Source: Galactobacter sp. (GTDB lineage: Bacteria > Actinomycetota > Actinomycetes > Actinomycetales > Micrococcaceae). Taken from it: DNA of 22,078 nt. This document shows, one piece after another, positions 5,227 to 12,905 of the stretch; position 1 is the first letter of the stretch; every line of letters starts with the position of its first letter. Position numbers and translations under genes: made by a program. The notes under the pieces were generated by a model that worked only from the letters and a program-made list of their open reading frames with translations, was not told the origin of the DNA and made no database searches. Location of the stretch: NCBI GenBank assembly GCA_022712075.1, contig JALAHE010000012.1, positions 1 to 22,078 of the forward strand. Direction: 5' to 3'.

Positions 5227-7344
5227 ATGGACACGGGACAAGGCACGACGGCGCGCGAGGGCTGGGGCGCGGACCCCGCCTTGGCGGGGGTCGGGACCGC
5301 GGCCCCCGCGGCGGCGCCGCGTCGCGTCGTCGTGATCGGCGCCGGGCCGCGTGGCACGAGCGCCGTGGAGCGGATCGTGTCGCGCGCGGCGGCGGCCGAG
5401 CGCTCGGCGCGGGCCGAGGGCGGGCCCGCCGCCGGCGCGGGTCTGGGCGGTGCACCCCGCGTGCGCATCGACGTCGTGGACCCGCACGAACCTGGCCCCG
5501 GCCACGTGTGGGCCACCGACCAGAGCCGGCTCTTCCTCATGAACACTCCGAGCTTCTATCCCACCGCCTCGCCGGGCTTCAGCTTCGAGGACTTCCGGGC
5601 GGCTGGCGGCGGCGAAGCCGAGCTGAGCGAGGAAGAGGCCGCGGAGCTTGAGGCGCTGGGCCGCAACGAGTTTCCGCCGCGCGCGCTCTACGGGGCCTAC
5701 CTGCGCGAGCTGTGGCGCCGGGTTGTCGCGCTCGCCGCGGCCACTCCCAGCGTGGACGGCCCGCACCACCACGCCCGCTCGGCCGTGGCCGTGGACCCCG
5801 AGGTCACCGGCGGCTACCGCGTGGTGCTCGACGACGGCACGGTGCTGCACGCCGATGAGGTGGTCCTCGCCCTGGGACACGTTCCGGCCCGCCTGAGCCC
5901 CGAGCAGGAGGCGGTGGGCCGCGCGAGCGCCGGGCTTGGCGCCGGCTACCTGCCCCCGCACGTGCCGGCCGACGTCGACCACTCCGTCTTCCCCGCGGGC
6001 GAGGCCGTGCTGGTGCGCGGCATGGGCCTGAACTTCTTCGACCTCATGATTGCGCTGAGCGTGGGCCGCGGCGGCCGCTTCGAGTCAACGGGCGAGCCGG
6101 CCGGGCGGGCCCTGCGCTACGTGCCCTCCGGGGAGGAGCCCGTGCTCGTGGCCGGCGCCCGCCGCGGTGCTCCCTACCGCGCCAAGAGCGTGGGCGACAG
6201 CTTTGTGCCGCACGGCGTGAACCTGCGTCACCTGAGTTACGAGCGCGTGGTCGCGGCGGCCGGGCACGGCGTGGCCGGCCGGGTCCGCGGCACCGTGGAC
6301 TTCGACCGCCACGTCTGGCCGCTGCTGCAGCGCGATGTGGTGGAGCACTACTACCGCGCGCTTGCGCAGGCCGAGCCGCACCTCTTCGGCGGCGGGCCGG
6401 ACGGTTTCCTGGAGGAGCTCGCGCAGATCCTCGACGCCCCGGCGGACATCGGCGACGAGGTCTGGACCATCCGCGTCCGCGACCTGCTGCGCGAGGCCGC
6501 CCCTGAAGCCGAGTTCTTCGACATCCGCTCGCTCGCCAGGCCCTTCGCCGGGGTGGGCCACACGAGTGCCGAGGGCCACGCCCAGGCCGTGATCGAGCTG
6601 CTCGAGGCGGACGCCGCGGGAGCCGCGCGCGGCGAGGCGGATCCCGAGCACCTGGCGATCGGGGCGCTGCACGCCGGCCGCCTGCTGGCCAAGCGGCTCG
6701 TGGCCGAGGGCATCGTCGACGAGCGCTCCGTGGCCGTGCAGGTGCGCGGCTGGTTCGAGCCGCTTGTGGAGGGGCTGGCCTCGGGGCCGCCGCTCGAGCG
6801 GATTGAGCAGCTGGCCGCGCTGGCGCGCGCCGGTCTGGTCAAGATCGTGGGACCCGAGCCGGCCTACGACTTCGACGACGAGCGCGGCGTCTTTGCCGTG
6901 TCCTCGCCGTGGGTGCAGGCCCCGCCCATCGAGGCGCGCTGGATGGTGGAGGCCATGATGCCCGCCAACCGCGTTGCAGTGACCGACTCGGCTCTGCTGC
7001 GCGGGACCCTCGCCTCCGGGCTGGGGCGCCCGCGCCGCCGCGTGACGGCGGACGGCGAGGAGGTGCCGGGCTCGGGGCTCGACGTTTCGGGCGCCGACCG
7101 ACGCCTGGTGGGGGCCGACGGCTCCGTGCGCGAGAACCTGCACGTGCTGGGCCTGCAGCTTTCCTCGGTGCAGTGGGGCACGGCGATCGCTGCCGAGGCC
7201 GGCGCCGGCCCGCACGCGGGCGGCCTGAGCCTCGCCGACGCCGATGCGGTGGCCGCGAGCATCCTCACGCGGGCCGGGATCGAGACCCCGCCAGCCGCCG
7301 GGGAAGCGCCCGACGCCGCGTGGCCGGGCTGGGTGCTGGCCTAA
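5227..7344 (+). CDS. FAD/NAD(P)-binding protein (NAD_binding_9-like)
   Basis: The 705-aa product is chosen from the ATG at 5227, preceded by GGAGG (5218-5222); an upstream GTG at 5170 is possible but lacks a better site. After a Gly/Ala-rich lead of about 30 residues comes VVVIGAGPRGTSAVERI, a dinucleotide-binding Rossmann motif with Gly38, Gly40 and Gly43. The layout resembles the actinobacterial FAD-NAD(P)-binding family (PF13454-like), distantly related to flavin monooxygenases such as ornithine hydroxylases. A second conserved block, LALGHVPARLS, is the usual ATG-like strand of such enzymes. No membrane or export signal is present. The reaction is not known for this family, so I infer only a cytoplasmic flavoprotein oxidoreductase. 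It stands alone and is followed by its own hairpin. Confidence 0.82.
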   Translation: MDTGQGTTAREGWGADPALAGVGTAAPAAAPRRVVVIGAGPRGTSAVERIVSRAAAAERSARAEGGPAAGAGLGGAPRVRIDVVDPHEPGPGHVWATDQSRLFLMNTPSFYPTASPGFSFEDFRAAGGGEAELSEEEAAELEALGRNEFPPRALYGAYLRELWRRVVALAAATPSVDGPHHHARSAVAVDPEVTGGYRVVLDDGTVLHADEVVLALGHVPARLSPEQEAVGRASAGLGAGYLPPHVPADVDHSVFPAGEAVLVRGMGLNFFDLMIALSVGRGGRFESTGEPAGRALRYVPSGEEPVLVAGARRGAPYRAKSVGDSFVPHGVNLRHLSYERVVAAAGHGVAGRVRGTVDFDRHVWPLLQRDVVEHYYRALAQAEPHLFGGGPDGFLEELAQILDAPADIGDEVWTIRVRDLLREAAPEAEFFDIRSLARPFAGVGHTSAEGHAQAVIELLEADAAGAARGEADPEHLAIGALHAGRLLAKRLVAEGIVDERSVAVQVRGWFEPLVEGLASGPPLERIEQLAALARAGLVKIVGPEPAYDFDDERGVFAVSSPWVQAPPIEARWMVEAMMPANRVAVTDSALLRGTLASGLGRPRRRVTADGEEVPGSGLDVSGADRRLVGADGSVRENLHVLGLQLSSVQWGTAIAAEAGAGPHAGGLSLADADAVAASILTRAGIETPPAAGEAPDAAWPGWVLA

Positions 7345-7353
7345 CGCTGGGAG

Positions 7354-7375
7354 GCGCCCGCCCGCCGTCGGGCGC
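7354..7375 (+). terminator. Terminator of the FAD-protein gene
   Basis: GCGCCCG (7354-7360) pairs perfectly with CGGGCGC (7369-7375) across an 8-nt loop, 9 bases after the stop, followed by TGTTCTG. A moderate intrinsic terminator. Confidence 0.55.
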
Positions 7376-7387
7376 TGTTCTGAAGCC

Positions 7388-7437
7388 AACAATGACGCAG
7401 CCCCCACCCGTTCCCGGGTGGGGGCTGCGTCATTGTT
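7388..7437 (-). terminator. Terminator of tRNA-Ser(UGA), possibly bidirectional
   Basis: A perfect 23-bp stem (7388-7410 with 7415-7437) with loop TTCC begins 3 bases beyond the tRNA 3' end. Its symmetry means it could also stop plus-strand transcription from the FAD-protein gene. Confidence 0.85.
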
Positions 7438-7440
7438 CCG

Positions 7441-7528
7441 CGGAAGGTAAGGGATTTGAACCCTTGGTGAGGGGTTACCCCACACTGGTTTTCAAGACCA
7501 GCTCCTTAGGCCGCTCGGACAACCTTCC
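7441..7528 (-). tRNA. tRNA-Ser(UGA)
   Basis: The 88-nt class II tRNA has acceptor stem GGAAGGT/ACCTTCC. The anticodon stem CTGGT/ACCAG encloses CTTGAAA, giving anticodon UGA for UCA and other UCN codons. A long variable arm and TTCAAAT T-loop are present. The discriminator is G; CCA is not encoded. Confidence 0.96.
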
Positions 7529-7539
7529 TCGACCCAAGC

Positions 7540-7545
7540 AGTCTA
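7540..7545 (-). promoter_or_regulatory. Predicted -10 box of tRNA-Ser(UGA)
   Basis: TAGACT on the minus strand ends 11 bases before the mature tRNA. No good -35 is seen, because that region is occupied by the terminator hairpin of the upstream nuclease gene. Confidence 0.45.
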
Positions 7546-7550
7546 GGGGA

Positions 7551-7587
7551 TGTCGCGGCGTGCCCCTGACCGGGGCCCGCCGCGACA
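7551..7587 (-). terminator. Terminator of the nuclease/nucleotidase gene
   Basis: TGTCGCGGCG (7551-7560) pairs perfectly with 7578-7587, and an inner GCCCC/GGGGC stem (7562-7566 with 7572-7576) extends it. It begins 15 bases after the stop codon on the minus strand and abuts the tRNA-Ser promoter. Confidence 0.7.
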
Positions 7588-7602
7588 CCCATCAGCCACA
7601 CG

Positions 7603-10600
7603 TCAGCGGCGGCTCAGATCGAAGCCCACCACGAGCGGATCGTGATCCGAGGAGCGCCGGGCGTCCTTGGAGTACAGGTCCGTGACGTTGTTGTTGAAGC
7701 GGCTGTACTCGAAGCCCACCGACTCCGTGGAGTTGATGTTCCAGACCTCGCGGTCCTTCGCTGCCTTGGTGGCGGACGCGTTGGTGAACACGTGATCCAG
7801 CGAGCCGGTGCGGCCGCCGAACAGGTAGGTGCTCTGACGGGTCAGGGCGCCCTGATCGGTGTAGCCGGCGTCGGCGATGACCCTGATCGGGTCCTCCTGC
7901 GAGTAGGCGTTGAAGTCGCCGAGCAGGAACACGTTCTTCACCTTGTTCTCGCCCTGCAGCTTGGCGGCCCAAGCCACGAGGGCCTTGGCCTGCTCCACGC
8001 GCGCGGCGTTCCAGGCGCCCTGGCCGTCGCCCTTGTCCTTGTTCGCCTCGTCGATGGGGTCACCGGCGCGGTAGGACTTGGACTTGAAGTGGTTCACGAT
8101 CGCCAGGAAGCGCTGATCGGCGGAGGGCTTGCTCTTCCCGGAGGACACCGGCTCGAAGACCTGCGCGAGCGGCTCGCGCGCGTTCGCGAAGGCCGCGTGG
8201 TGCAGCAGCTGCGGGCCCTCGCTCGGCTTCACGGTGCCCTTGCGGTAGATGAACGCCGTGCGGATGGCGTCCTCCGTAGCCGGGCCGTTGTCGATGCTCG
8301 GGATCCACGCCCACTCGCCGCGCTTGTTCGGTGCCGAGCGCTCTGCGTAGTTCAGGCCCCACACGAGGCGGGCGAGCGTCGCATCGCGATCGGTGCCGAA
8401 GCGGGCGCCGTTCTCGATCTCCTCGAGGGAGAGCACGTCCACGTCCAGTGCGTTGATCGCGGAGACGAGCTTGTCCTCCTGGCGCTGGCGGTTGGCGTCG
8501 TTCGCGGCGCCGCGGACGGTGCAGCCGTCCTTGACGGTGATGGGGGAGCCGGCGCGGTCCGTGTAGAACGTGCAGCCGGGGACCTTGTCGCCCGTCGTGG
8601 TGAAGAAGTTCAGCACGTTGAACGAGGAGATCTTGATGTCACCGCGCACGGAGGGCGCCGCCTGCTTGGGCTGCTTGAACGTGGCCGGCTGGACGGCCGC
8701 CTTGTTCGCGTCGGTGAGGTGCGTGGTGGGCTGGAACTTCCAGGTGTCGTTGCGCCAGTCGAGGATGACCGGCTGGTTGAACTTGGCGGTGGCGCCCACG
8801 CTGACGGGCGTCGCCTTGCTCAGGTACGGCAGGGGCGTGGCCTTGGCGGCCGCGTTCCCGAGGAAGTTGAGCGTGGAACCATCGTCCAGACCCACGGCGC
8901 GGGAGAGGTTCTCCGCCTCGACCGCCGCCGCGCGGGCCGAACCCGGGCGGGCTACGTCCGTGGGCTGCGAGAGCGTCTTGACGCCCTTGACCAGCTTGGA
9001 GGTGCCCGTGGCGAGGGTGATCTCGCCGTACTGGTTCAGCTTGTAGTTATCGGCCACGGTGTACTCGCCGCGAGGCGAGACCAGCATGCCCTCGTAGCGC
9101 TCGCGCTCCTCGGCCGTGCGGGGCCAGGAGAGCTTGAGGGGCTTGACGGTGCCCTGGGCGGGCAGCACGGTGGCGCCGCCGGCCGGGACGGTGATCTGCG
9201 TGAGGCCGAAGTACTCGCCGGCCGTGCCGGTGACCTTGACGGTGTCGCCGATCTTGACCTGGCCAACGGTGTCCTTGGAGTACACGAACACCGCGCGGCT
9301 GGCCTTCTCGTGACGCCCGGGCTTGCCGGGGGTCTGCAGGTAGTAGCCGTTGAAGCCACCCGTGGCGTACGTCGCGGTGACGACGCCCGTGGTGCTGACC
9401 TTCTTGCCCGCGTAGGCGGTCGCGGAGCCGGTGCCCTGGATCTGCGCGATGCTCAACTCCTGGGCGGGGACGGCCGGAACCACGGAGGAGGGCAGGCGGA
9501 CCGCGGTGCCCGTGGCGGCGGAGCGCAATTCGAGGCGCCCGGCGGTCAGATCGGCCGGGGCGGTGAACGTGACGGTCGCGGAGTTCTCGCCCGTCAGGCG
9601 GCCCGTGGCGTCCTTGACGTGGCTCACGGGGGCGGAGGCCAGCACGCGCTCGGCGCCGGTCGTGGGCACCAGGACCAGCTTGAGGGCGTCCGTCTCTGGC
9701 ACGCCGTCGGAGCCAAGGTCCGGGTGCTGCACCGTGAAGGTGTACTGCTTGTCAGGCTCCACCGCGGCCGGCACGCCCTGCAGCCCCACGCCGCGCGTGG
9801 AGTAGTCCGGCGTGAGCGGGGAGCTGGCCTTGACGTAGGCCAGGAGGGCGTCGAAGTCGATGCCGCCGAGGTTCTGGTTGGACGTCGCCTCCGTGAAGCC
9901 GGCGAAGGCGTCGCCGCCGCCGGCCAGGAAGGACTGCGTGGCCACGGTGTACGTCGCGGCCGGGTCAAGCGGGGCGCCGTTGACCGTCACCGCGGTGACG
10001 CGATCGCCCACGGGGCGCGTGAGGTCGTAGCTGTAGGAGAGGTTCTTGGTGGTGCCGAGCGCCAGCTTCACCTCGGTGCCAGAGGCGTCCTTGCGCCACT
10101 GCTGCTCCAGCACGGCCTTGAGCGAGGAGCCCTTCAGCGTGAGCCGGGAGAGCGTGTTCGCGAACGGGAAGACGTTGTAGACCTCCTTCACGGACAGGCG
10201 CCCCACCGTGCCGGCGGCGACCTTGTCGTCGCTCGTGGCGGCGCGGCCGGTGCGCTTCGTGAAGAACTCGTCGCGCAGGCCGCCGGCGTTCATGAAGCCG
10301 ATGACCTTGGAGGGGTCCTCCGCGTTGACGGAGTGGGCCAGCGCGGTCGCCGCGAAGTTGCCGAGCGTGGACTCTTGGCTACGGTCGCCGCCGGCCTTGC
10401 CCACGCCGTTCGGGTAGTAGTCGGTCGTGAGGTCACCCTTGAGCTGGGCCGCCTCGCCGTCGCCCAGCTGGGCGGCCGTCGCGAGGGCCTCGTCCTCGAT
10501 CTTCTTCACCGAGGCGACCACCGGGTCGGCGGCCGCGGCGGCGTTCACATCGATGTCCTGCGGCACCGTCACGACGGACTGCGCGCCCACCGTCACGGCG

Positions 10601-11469
10601 CGGGTCTCCGGGTCCACGCTGAGGTCGACCGTGCCGAGGCGCTGCCCCGACTCGAAGGCCTGCAGCACCGGGCGCTTGCCGTCGCCGCCGCCCGTGGAGA
10701 AGGAGTACTCGCGGTGCGTGTGGCCGTTGAAGATGACGTTGACGCGCGGGTCGGTCTTCTCGGCGATGTCCTTGAAGCCCACCGATTCCTTGGCCACCGC
10801 GAGCGAGCTGCCGTCGGCTGCGCCCTCGTGGTAGCTCGCGATCACGACGTCCACGTCCGCCGGCAACGCCTTCACCTCGCGGTTGAGGGCCTCGACCGGG
10901 TCCTCGACACGCAGGCCGCTCAGACCGCTGGGGGAGACCAGCGTGGGCAGCTCGCTCGTCACGGCGCCGACCACCGCCACCTTGACGCCCTTGACCGTGA
11001 AGGTCGCGGTGCCCGGGAGCGCCGACTTGCCGGTCGCCGTGTCGATGACGTTGGCGGCGAGGTACGGGAAATCGGCCGTGTCGCTGATGCGACCGGCGAG
11101 GTCGGCGGCGCCCTTGTCGTACTCGTGATTGCCAGCGGCCGAGGCCTTCACACCCAGGGCGTTGAGGATCTTCAGCGTGGGGGTGTCCTGCTGGATCGAG
11201 GACGGGTACTTGGACCCGCCCACCGAGTCGCCGGCACTCGTGAGGATGGAGCCCTCGGGGTCCTTGGCGCGCCAGGCCTGCACGGCGGCGGCGAACTTCG
11301 TGGCGGTGCGCGCGTCGCTCAGATTGCCGTGGAAGTCGTTGAAGGACGCGATGGAAAGGGTAATCGGGGCTGCTGCCGCGTGGGCGGGGGCGGCGAGCCC
11401 CGTCAGCAGCAGGGCGGCGCTGGCGCCGAGGCCAACACCGGCCTTGAGAACGCCGGATGAGCCGGGCAT
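7603..11469 (-). CDS. Secreted bifunctional 5'-nucleotidase and ExeM/NucH-like endonuclease
   Basis: The 1288-aa product starts at 11469, seven bits of evidence short of doubt: AGGAGGT (11475-11481) lies 5 bases before the ATG and a signal peptide follows directly (hydrophobic core about 10-27, cleavage near AHA at 29-31). Domain order: metallophosphoesterase of UshA/5'-nucleotidase type (FNDFHG with Asp45 and His47, AGDS, GNHEYD at 113-118, GHTH at 249-252); 5'-nucleotidase C-terminal domain (about 355-545, LAGGGDAF); a linker; an OB-fold-like segment (about 671-770, GYYLQTPG); and an endonuclease/exonuclease/phosphatase domain (FNVLNFF at about 950, LEEIEN near 1014, GDFNAYS at 1184-1190, SSDHDP with His1276). 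No LPXTG or membrane anchor is seen, so it is probably released. Together the parts could degrade extracellular DNA and strip phosphate from the nucleotides. Confidence 0.92.
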   Translation of the reverse strand: MPGSSGVLKAGVGLGASAALLLTGLAAPAHAAAAPITLSIASFNDFHGNLSDARTATKFAAAVQAWRAKDPEGSILTSAGDSVGGSKYPSSIQQDTPTLKILNALGVKASAAGNHEYDKGAADLAGRISDTADFPYLAANVIDTATGKSALPGTATFTVKGVKVAVVGAVTSELPTLVSPSGLSGLRVEDPVEALNREVKALPADVDVVIASYHEGAADGSSLAVAKESVGFKDIAEKTDPRVNVIFNGHTHREYSFSTGGGDGKRPVLQAFESGQRLGTVDLSVDPETRAVTVGAQSVVTVPQDIDVNAAAAADPVVASVKKIEDEALATAAQLGDGEAAQLKGDLTTDYYPNGVGKAGGDRSQESTLGNFAATALAHSVNAEDPSKVIGFMNAGGLRDEFFTKRTGRAATSDDKVAAGTVGRLSVKEVYNVFPFANTLSRLTLKGSSLKAVLEQQWRKDASGTEVKLALGTTKNLSYSYDLTRPVGDRVTAVTVNGAPLDPAATYTVATQSFLAGGGDAFAGFTEATSNQNLGGIDFDALLAYVKASSPLTPDYSTRGVGLQGVPAAVEPDKQYTFTVQHPDLGSDGVPETDALKLVLVPTTGAERVLASAPVSHVKDATGRLTGENSATVTFTAPADLTAGRLELRSAATGTAVRLPSSVVPAVPAQELSIAQIQGTGSATAYAGKKVSTTGVVTATYATGGFNGYYLQTPGKPGRHEKASRAVFVYSKDTVGQVKIGDTVKVTGTAGEYFGLTQITVPAGGATVLPAQGTVKPLKLSWPRTAEERERYEGMLVSPRGEYTVADNYKLNQYGEITLATGTSKLVKGVKTLSQPTDVARPGSARAAAVEAENLSRAVGLDDGSTLNFLGNAAAKATPLPYLSKATPVSVGATAKFNQPVILDWRNDTWKFQPTTHLTDANKAAVQPATFKQPKQAAPSVRGDIKISSFNVLNFFTTTGDKVPGCTFYTDRAGSPITVKDGCTVRGAANDANRQRQEDKLVSAINALDVDVLSLEEIENGARFGTDRDATLARLVWGLNYAERSAPNKRGEWAWIPSIDNGPATEDAIRTAFIYRKGTVKPSEGPQLLHHAAFANAREPLAQVFEPVSSGKSKPSADQRFLAIVNHFKSKSYRAGDPIDEANKDKGDGQGAWNAARVEQAKALVAWAAKLQGENKVKNVFLLGDFNAYSQEDPIRVIADAGYTDQGALTRQSTYLFGGRTGSLDHVFTNASATKAAKDREVWNINSTESVGFEYSRFNNNVTDLYSKDARRSSDHDPLVVGFDLSRR

Positions 11470-11474
11470 GGGAG

Positions 11475-11481
11475 ACCTCCT
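11475..11481 (-). promoter_or_regulatory. Consensus ribosome-binding site fixing the nuclease start
   Basis: AGGAGGT on the minus strand lies 5 bases before the ATG at 11469. It decides between this start and a 36-codon longer frame that would place Arg-rich sequence before the signal peptide. A possible -10, TATGCT, lies about 30 bases further upstream. Confidence 0.8.
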
Positions 11482-11671
11482 GGGGGAGAGAGCGTGACGA
11501 GCCCGAGCATAGATGACAGTGTGTGGCTTGGGGCAGGGGGAAACACAGAGTTCTCCTGCCCGACGTCGCTCGCTCACCTCCCGCGCCCGGCGTGCGCCGG
11601 GCGGTCGCTCGCCCGGCGCCCGGGGCGGCGCCTCACCCGGCCCCGCGCCGACGGGCGCGGCGCCCGCGATA

Positions 11672-11685
11672 GGCGAGCGCTCGCC
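11672..11685. promoter_or_regulatory. 14-bp perfect palindrome in a divergent promoter region
   Basis: GGCGAGCGCTCGCC is a perfect palindrome in the 286-bp gap between the divergent nuclease and quinone oxidoreductase genes, 70 bases before the latter's start. The same gap holds GCCCGGCG-TG-CGCCGGGC (near 11586-11603) and further CGCTCGC half-sites. It could be an operator, but chance palindromes are frequent in DNA this rich in G+C. Confidence 0.35.
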
Positions 11686-11755
11686 GTCGTGCCTTTCAAC
11701 GACCCACAGCCCTCAACAACTGGTGGCGCCGCCCCGGCCGTGGCACGGTGGGCAC

Positions 11756-12778
11756 ATGAGACTGCTACCCCCGCCGGACTCGATCCCCTCCACCATGAAT
11801 GCCGCGCTGTTCACGGCGCCGGGCGGCCCGGAGGTCATCAAGGTCCAACGGGTGCCCGTCCCCGAGCCGGGGCCGGGCGAGGTGCTCATCCGCGTGGCGG
11901 CCGCCGGCCTGAACCGCGCCGATGTGCTGCAGCGCCAGGGGCACTACAACCCTCCGGAGGGGGCCACGCAGATTCCCGGCCTCGAGGTCTCGGGGACCAT
12001 CGCCGCGCGCGGCCGCGGCGTCAGCGAGGAGTTCTGGCCGGACGGCGTTGAGGTCTGCGCGTTGCTCGCGGGCGGCGGTTACGCCGAGTTCGTCGCCGTC
12101 TCCAGTGCGCAGGTGCTGCACGTTCCCGAGGGGGTCAGCCTCGAGGCGGCGGCCAGCCTGCCCGAGGTGGCCTGCACCGTGGTCTCGAATCTTTCCCACA
12201 CCGTCCAGACTCATCAGGGGCAGTGGGTCCTGGTGCACGGCGGCTCCGGCGGGATCGGCAGCTTTGCCCTCCAGTACCTGCGGGAGATGGGAGCCCACAC
12301 CATCGCGACCGGCTCGGGCGAGGAGAAGCTCGCCTGGGCCCGCGCGCACGGAGCGCAGCACACGATCGACTACCGCACCGAGGACTTTGTGCAGCGGGTC
12401 AAGGAGATCACCGCGGGGGCCGGCGCCGACGTCATCCTCGACGTCGTGGGTGCCAAGTACCTGGCCTCCAACGTCGACGCGCTCGCCGTGGGCGGGCGGA
12501 TCGTGACGATCGGCTTCAGCGGCGGCACGCGCGGCGAGCTGGACCTGCGCGCCCTCATGAACAAGCAGGGCGGGATCTTCTCCGTGGCGCTGCGTTCGCG
12601 GCCCGAGGAGGAGAAGGCGGCGATCATCGCCTCCGTGGGCCAGCGCGTGTGGCCGCTCGTGGAGGCCGGGCGGATCCGCACCGATGTTGACCGCGTCTTT
12701 GGCCTGCACCAGGCGGATCAGGCCCACGCCTACTTCGATTCGGGCGAGCATCGGGGCAAGGTGCTGCTGCGCGTGTGA
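11756..12778 (+). CDS. NAD(P)H quinone oxidoreductase, PIG3 family (zinc-free MDR)
   Basis: The product is 340 aa from the ATG at 11756, or 327 aa from the ATG at 11795. The second gives the usual family N-terminus (MNAALFTAPGGPEV); neither has a convincing ribosome site, so the start is uncertain. The signature GLNRADVLQRQGHY followed by PGLEVSG is characteristic of the PIG3/TP53I3-type branch of medium-chain dehydrogenases. The catalytic domain is N-terminal. The nucleotide-binding motif HGGSGGIGS lies at about 161-169, and the C-terminus shows the family ending H-x-GKVLLRV. These enzymes reduce quinones or other electrophiles with NADPH in the cytoplasm, and no zinc-binding cysteines are seen. 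It is a single-gene unit upstream of cstA on the same strand. Confidence 0.92.
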   Translation: MRLLPPPDSIPSTMNAALFTAPGGPEVIKVQRVPVPEPGPGEVLIRVAAAGLNRADVLQRQGHYNPPEGATQIPGLEVSGTIAARGRGVSEEFWPDGVEVCALLAGGGYAEFVAVSSAQVLHVPEGVSLEAAASLPEVACTVVSNLSHTVQTHQGQWVLVHGGSGGIGSFALQYLREMGAHTIATGSGEEKLAWARAHGAQHTIDYRTEDFVQRVKEITAGAGADVILDVVGAKYLASNVDALAVGGRIVTIGFSGGTRGELDLRALMNKQGGIFSVALRSRPEEEKAAIIASVGQRVWPLVEAGRIRTDVDRVFGLHQADQAHAYFDSGEHRGKVLLRV

Positions 12779-12800
12779 CGGGGTGTCGGGGCTGAAGCCC

Positions 12801-12828
12801 TTGTGCTGTGGTCAGACCGGAGTACGCT
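12801..12828 (+). promoter_or_regulatory. Predicted cstA promoter
   Basis: TTGTGC (12801-12806) and TACGCT (12823-12828) are spaced by 16 bases. The -10 is identical to that proposed for tRNA-Ser(GCU). It predicts a leader of about 70 nt. No clear GlxR/CRP palindrome (TGTGA-N6-TCACA) was found, although carbon-source control would be expected from the family. Confidence 0.45.
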
Positions 12829-12905
12829 ACGAGGCTGATAGGTCACACCAATGAGTGGCCTGCGCGTCGTCACGCACCGATCACCGCACCGAGGAGGACA
12901 CCCGC

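Noticed and set aside
7642..11460. A 1272-codon open frame on the plus strand opposite the nuclease gene
   Set aside because: It mirrors the minus-strand gene codon for codon, is dominated by Arg, Gly, Leu, Val and Ala, and shows no domain. High-GC coding DNA routinely keeps an antisense frame open.
12789..12800. Short hairpin GGGC-TGAA-GCCC after the quinone oxidoreductase gene as a terminator
   Set aside because: The stem is only 4 bp and the following TTGTGC is better read as the cstA -35 box.
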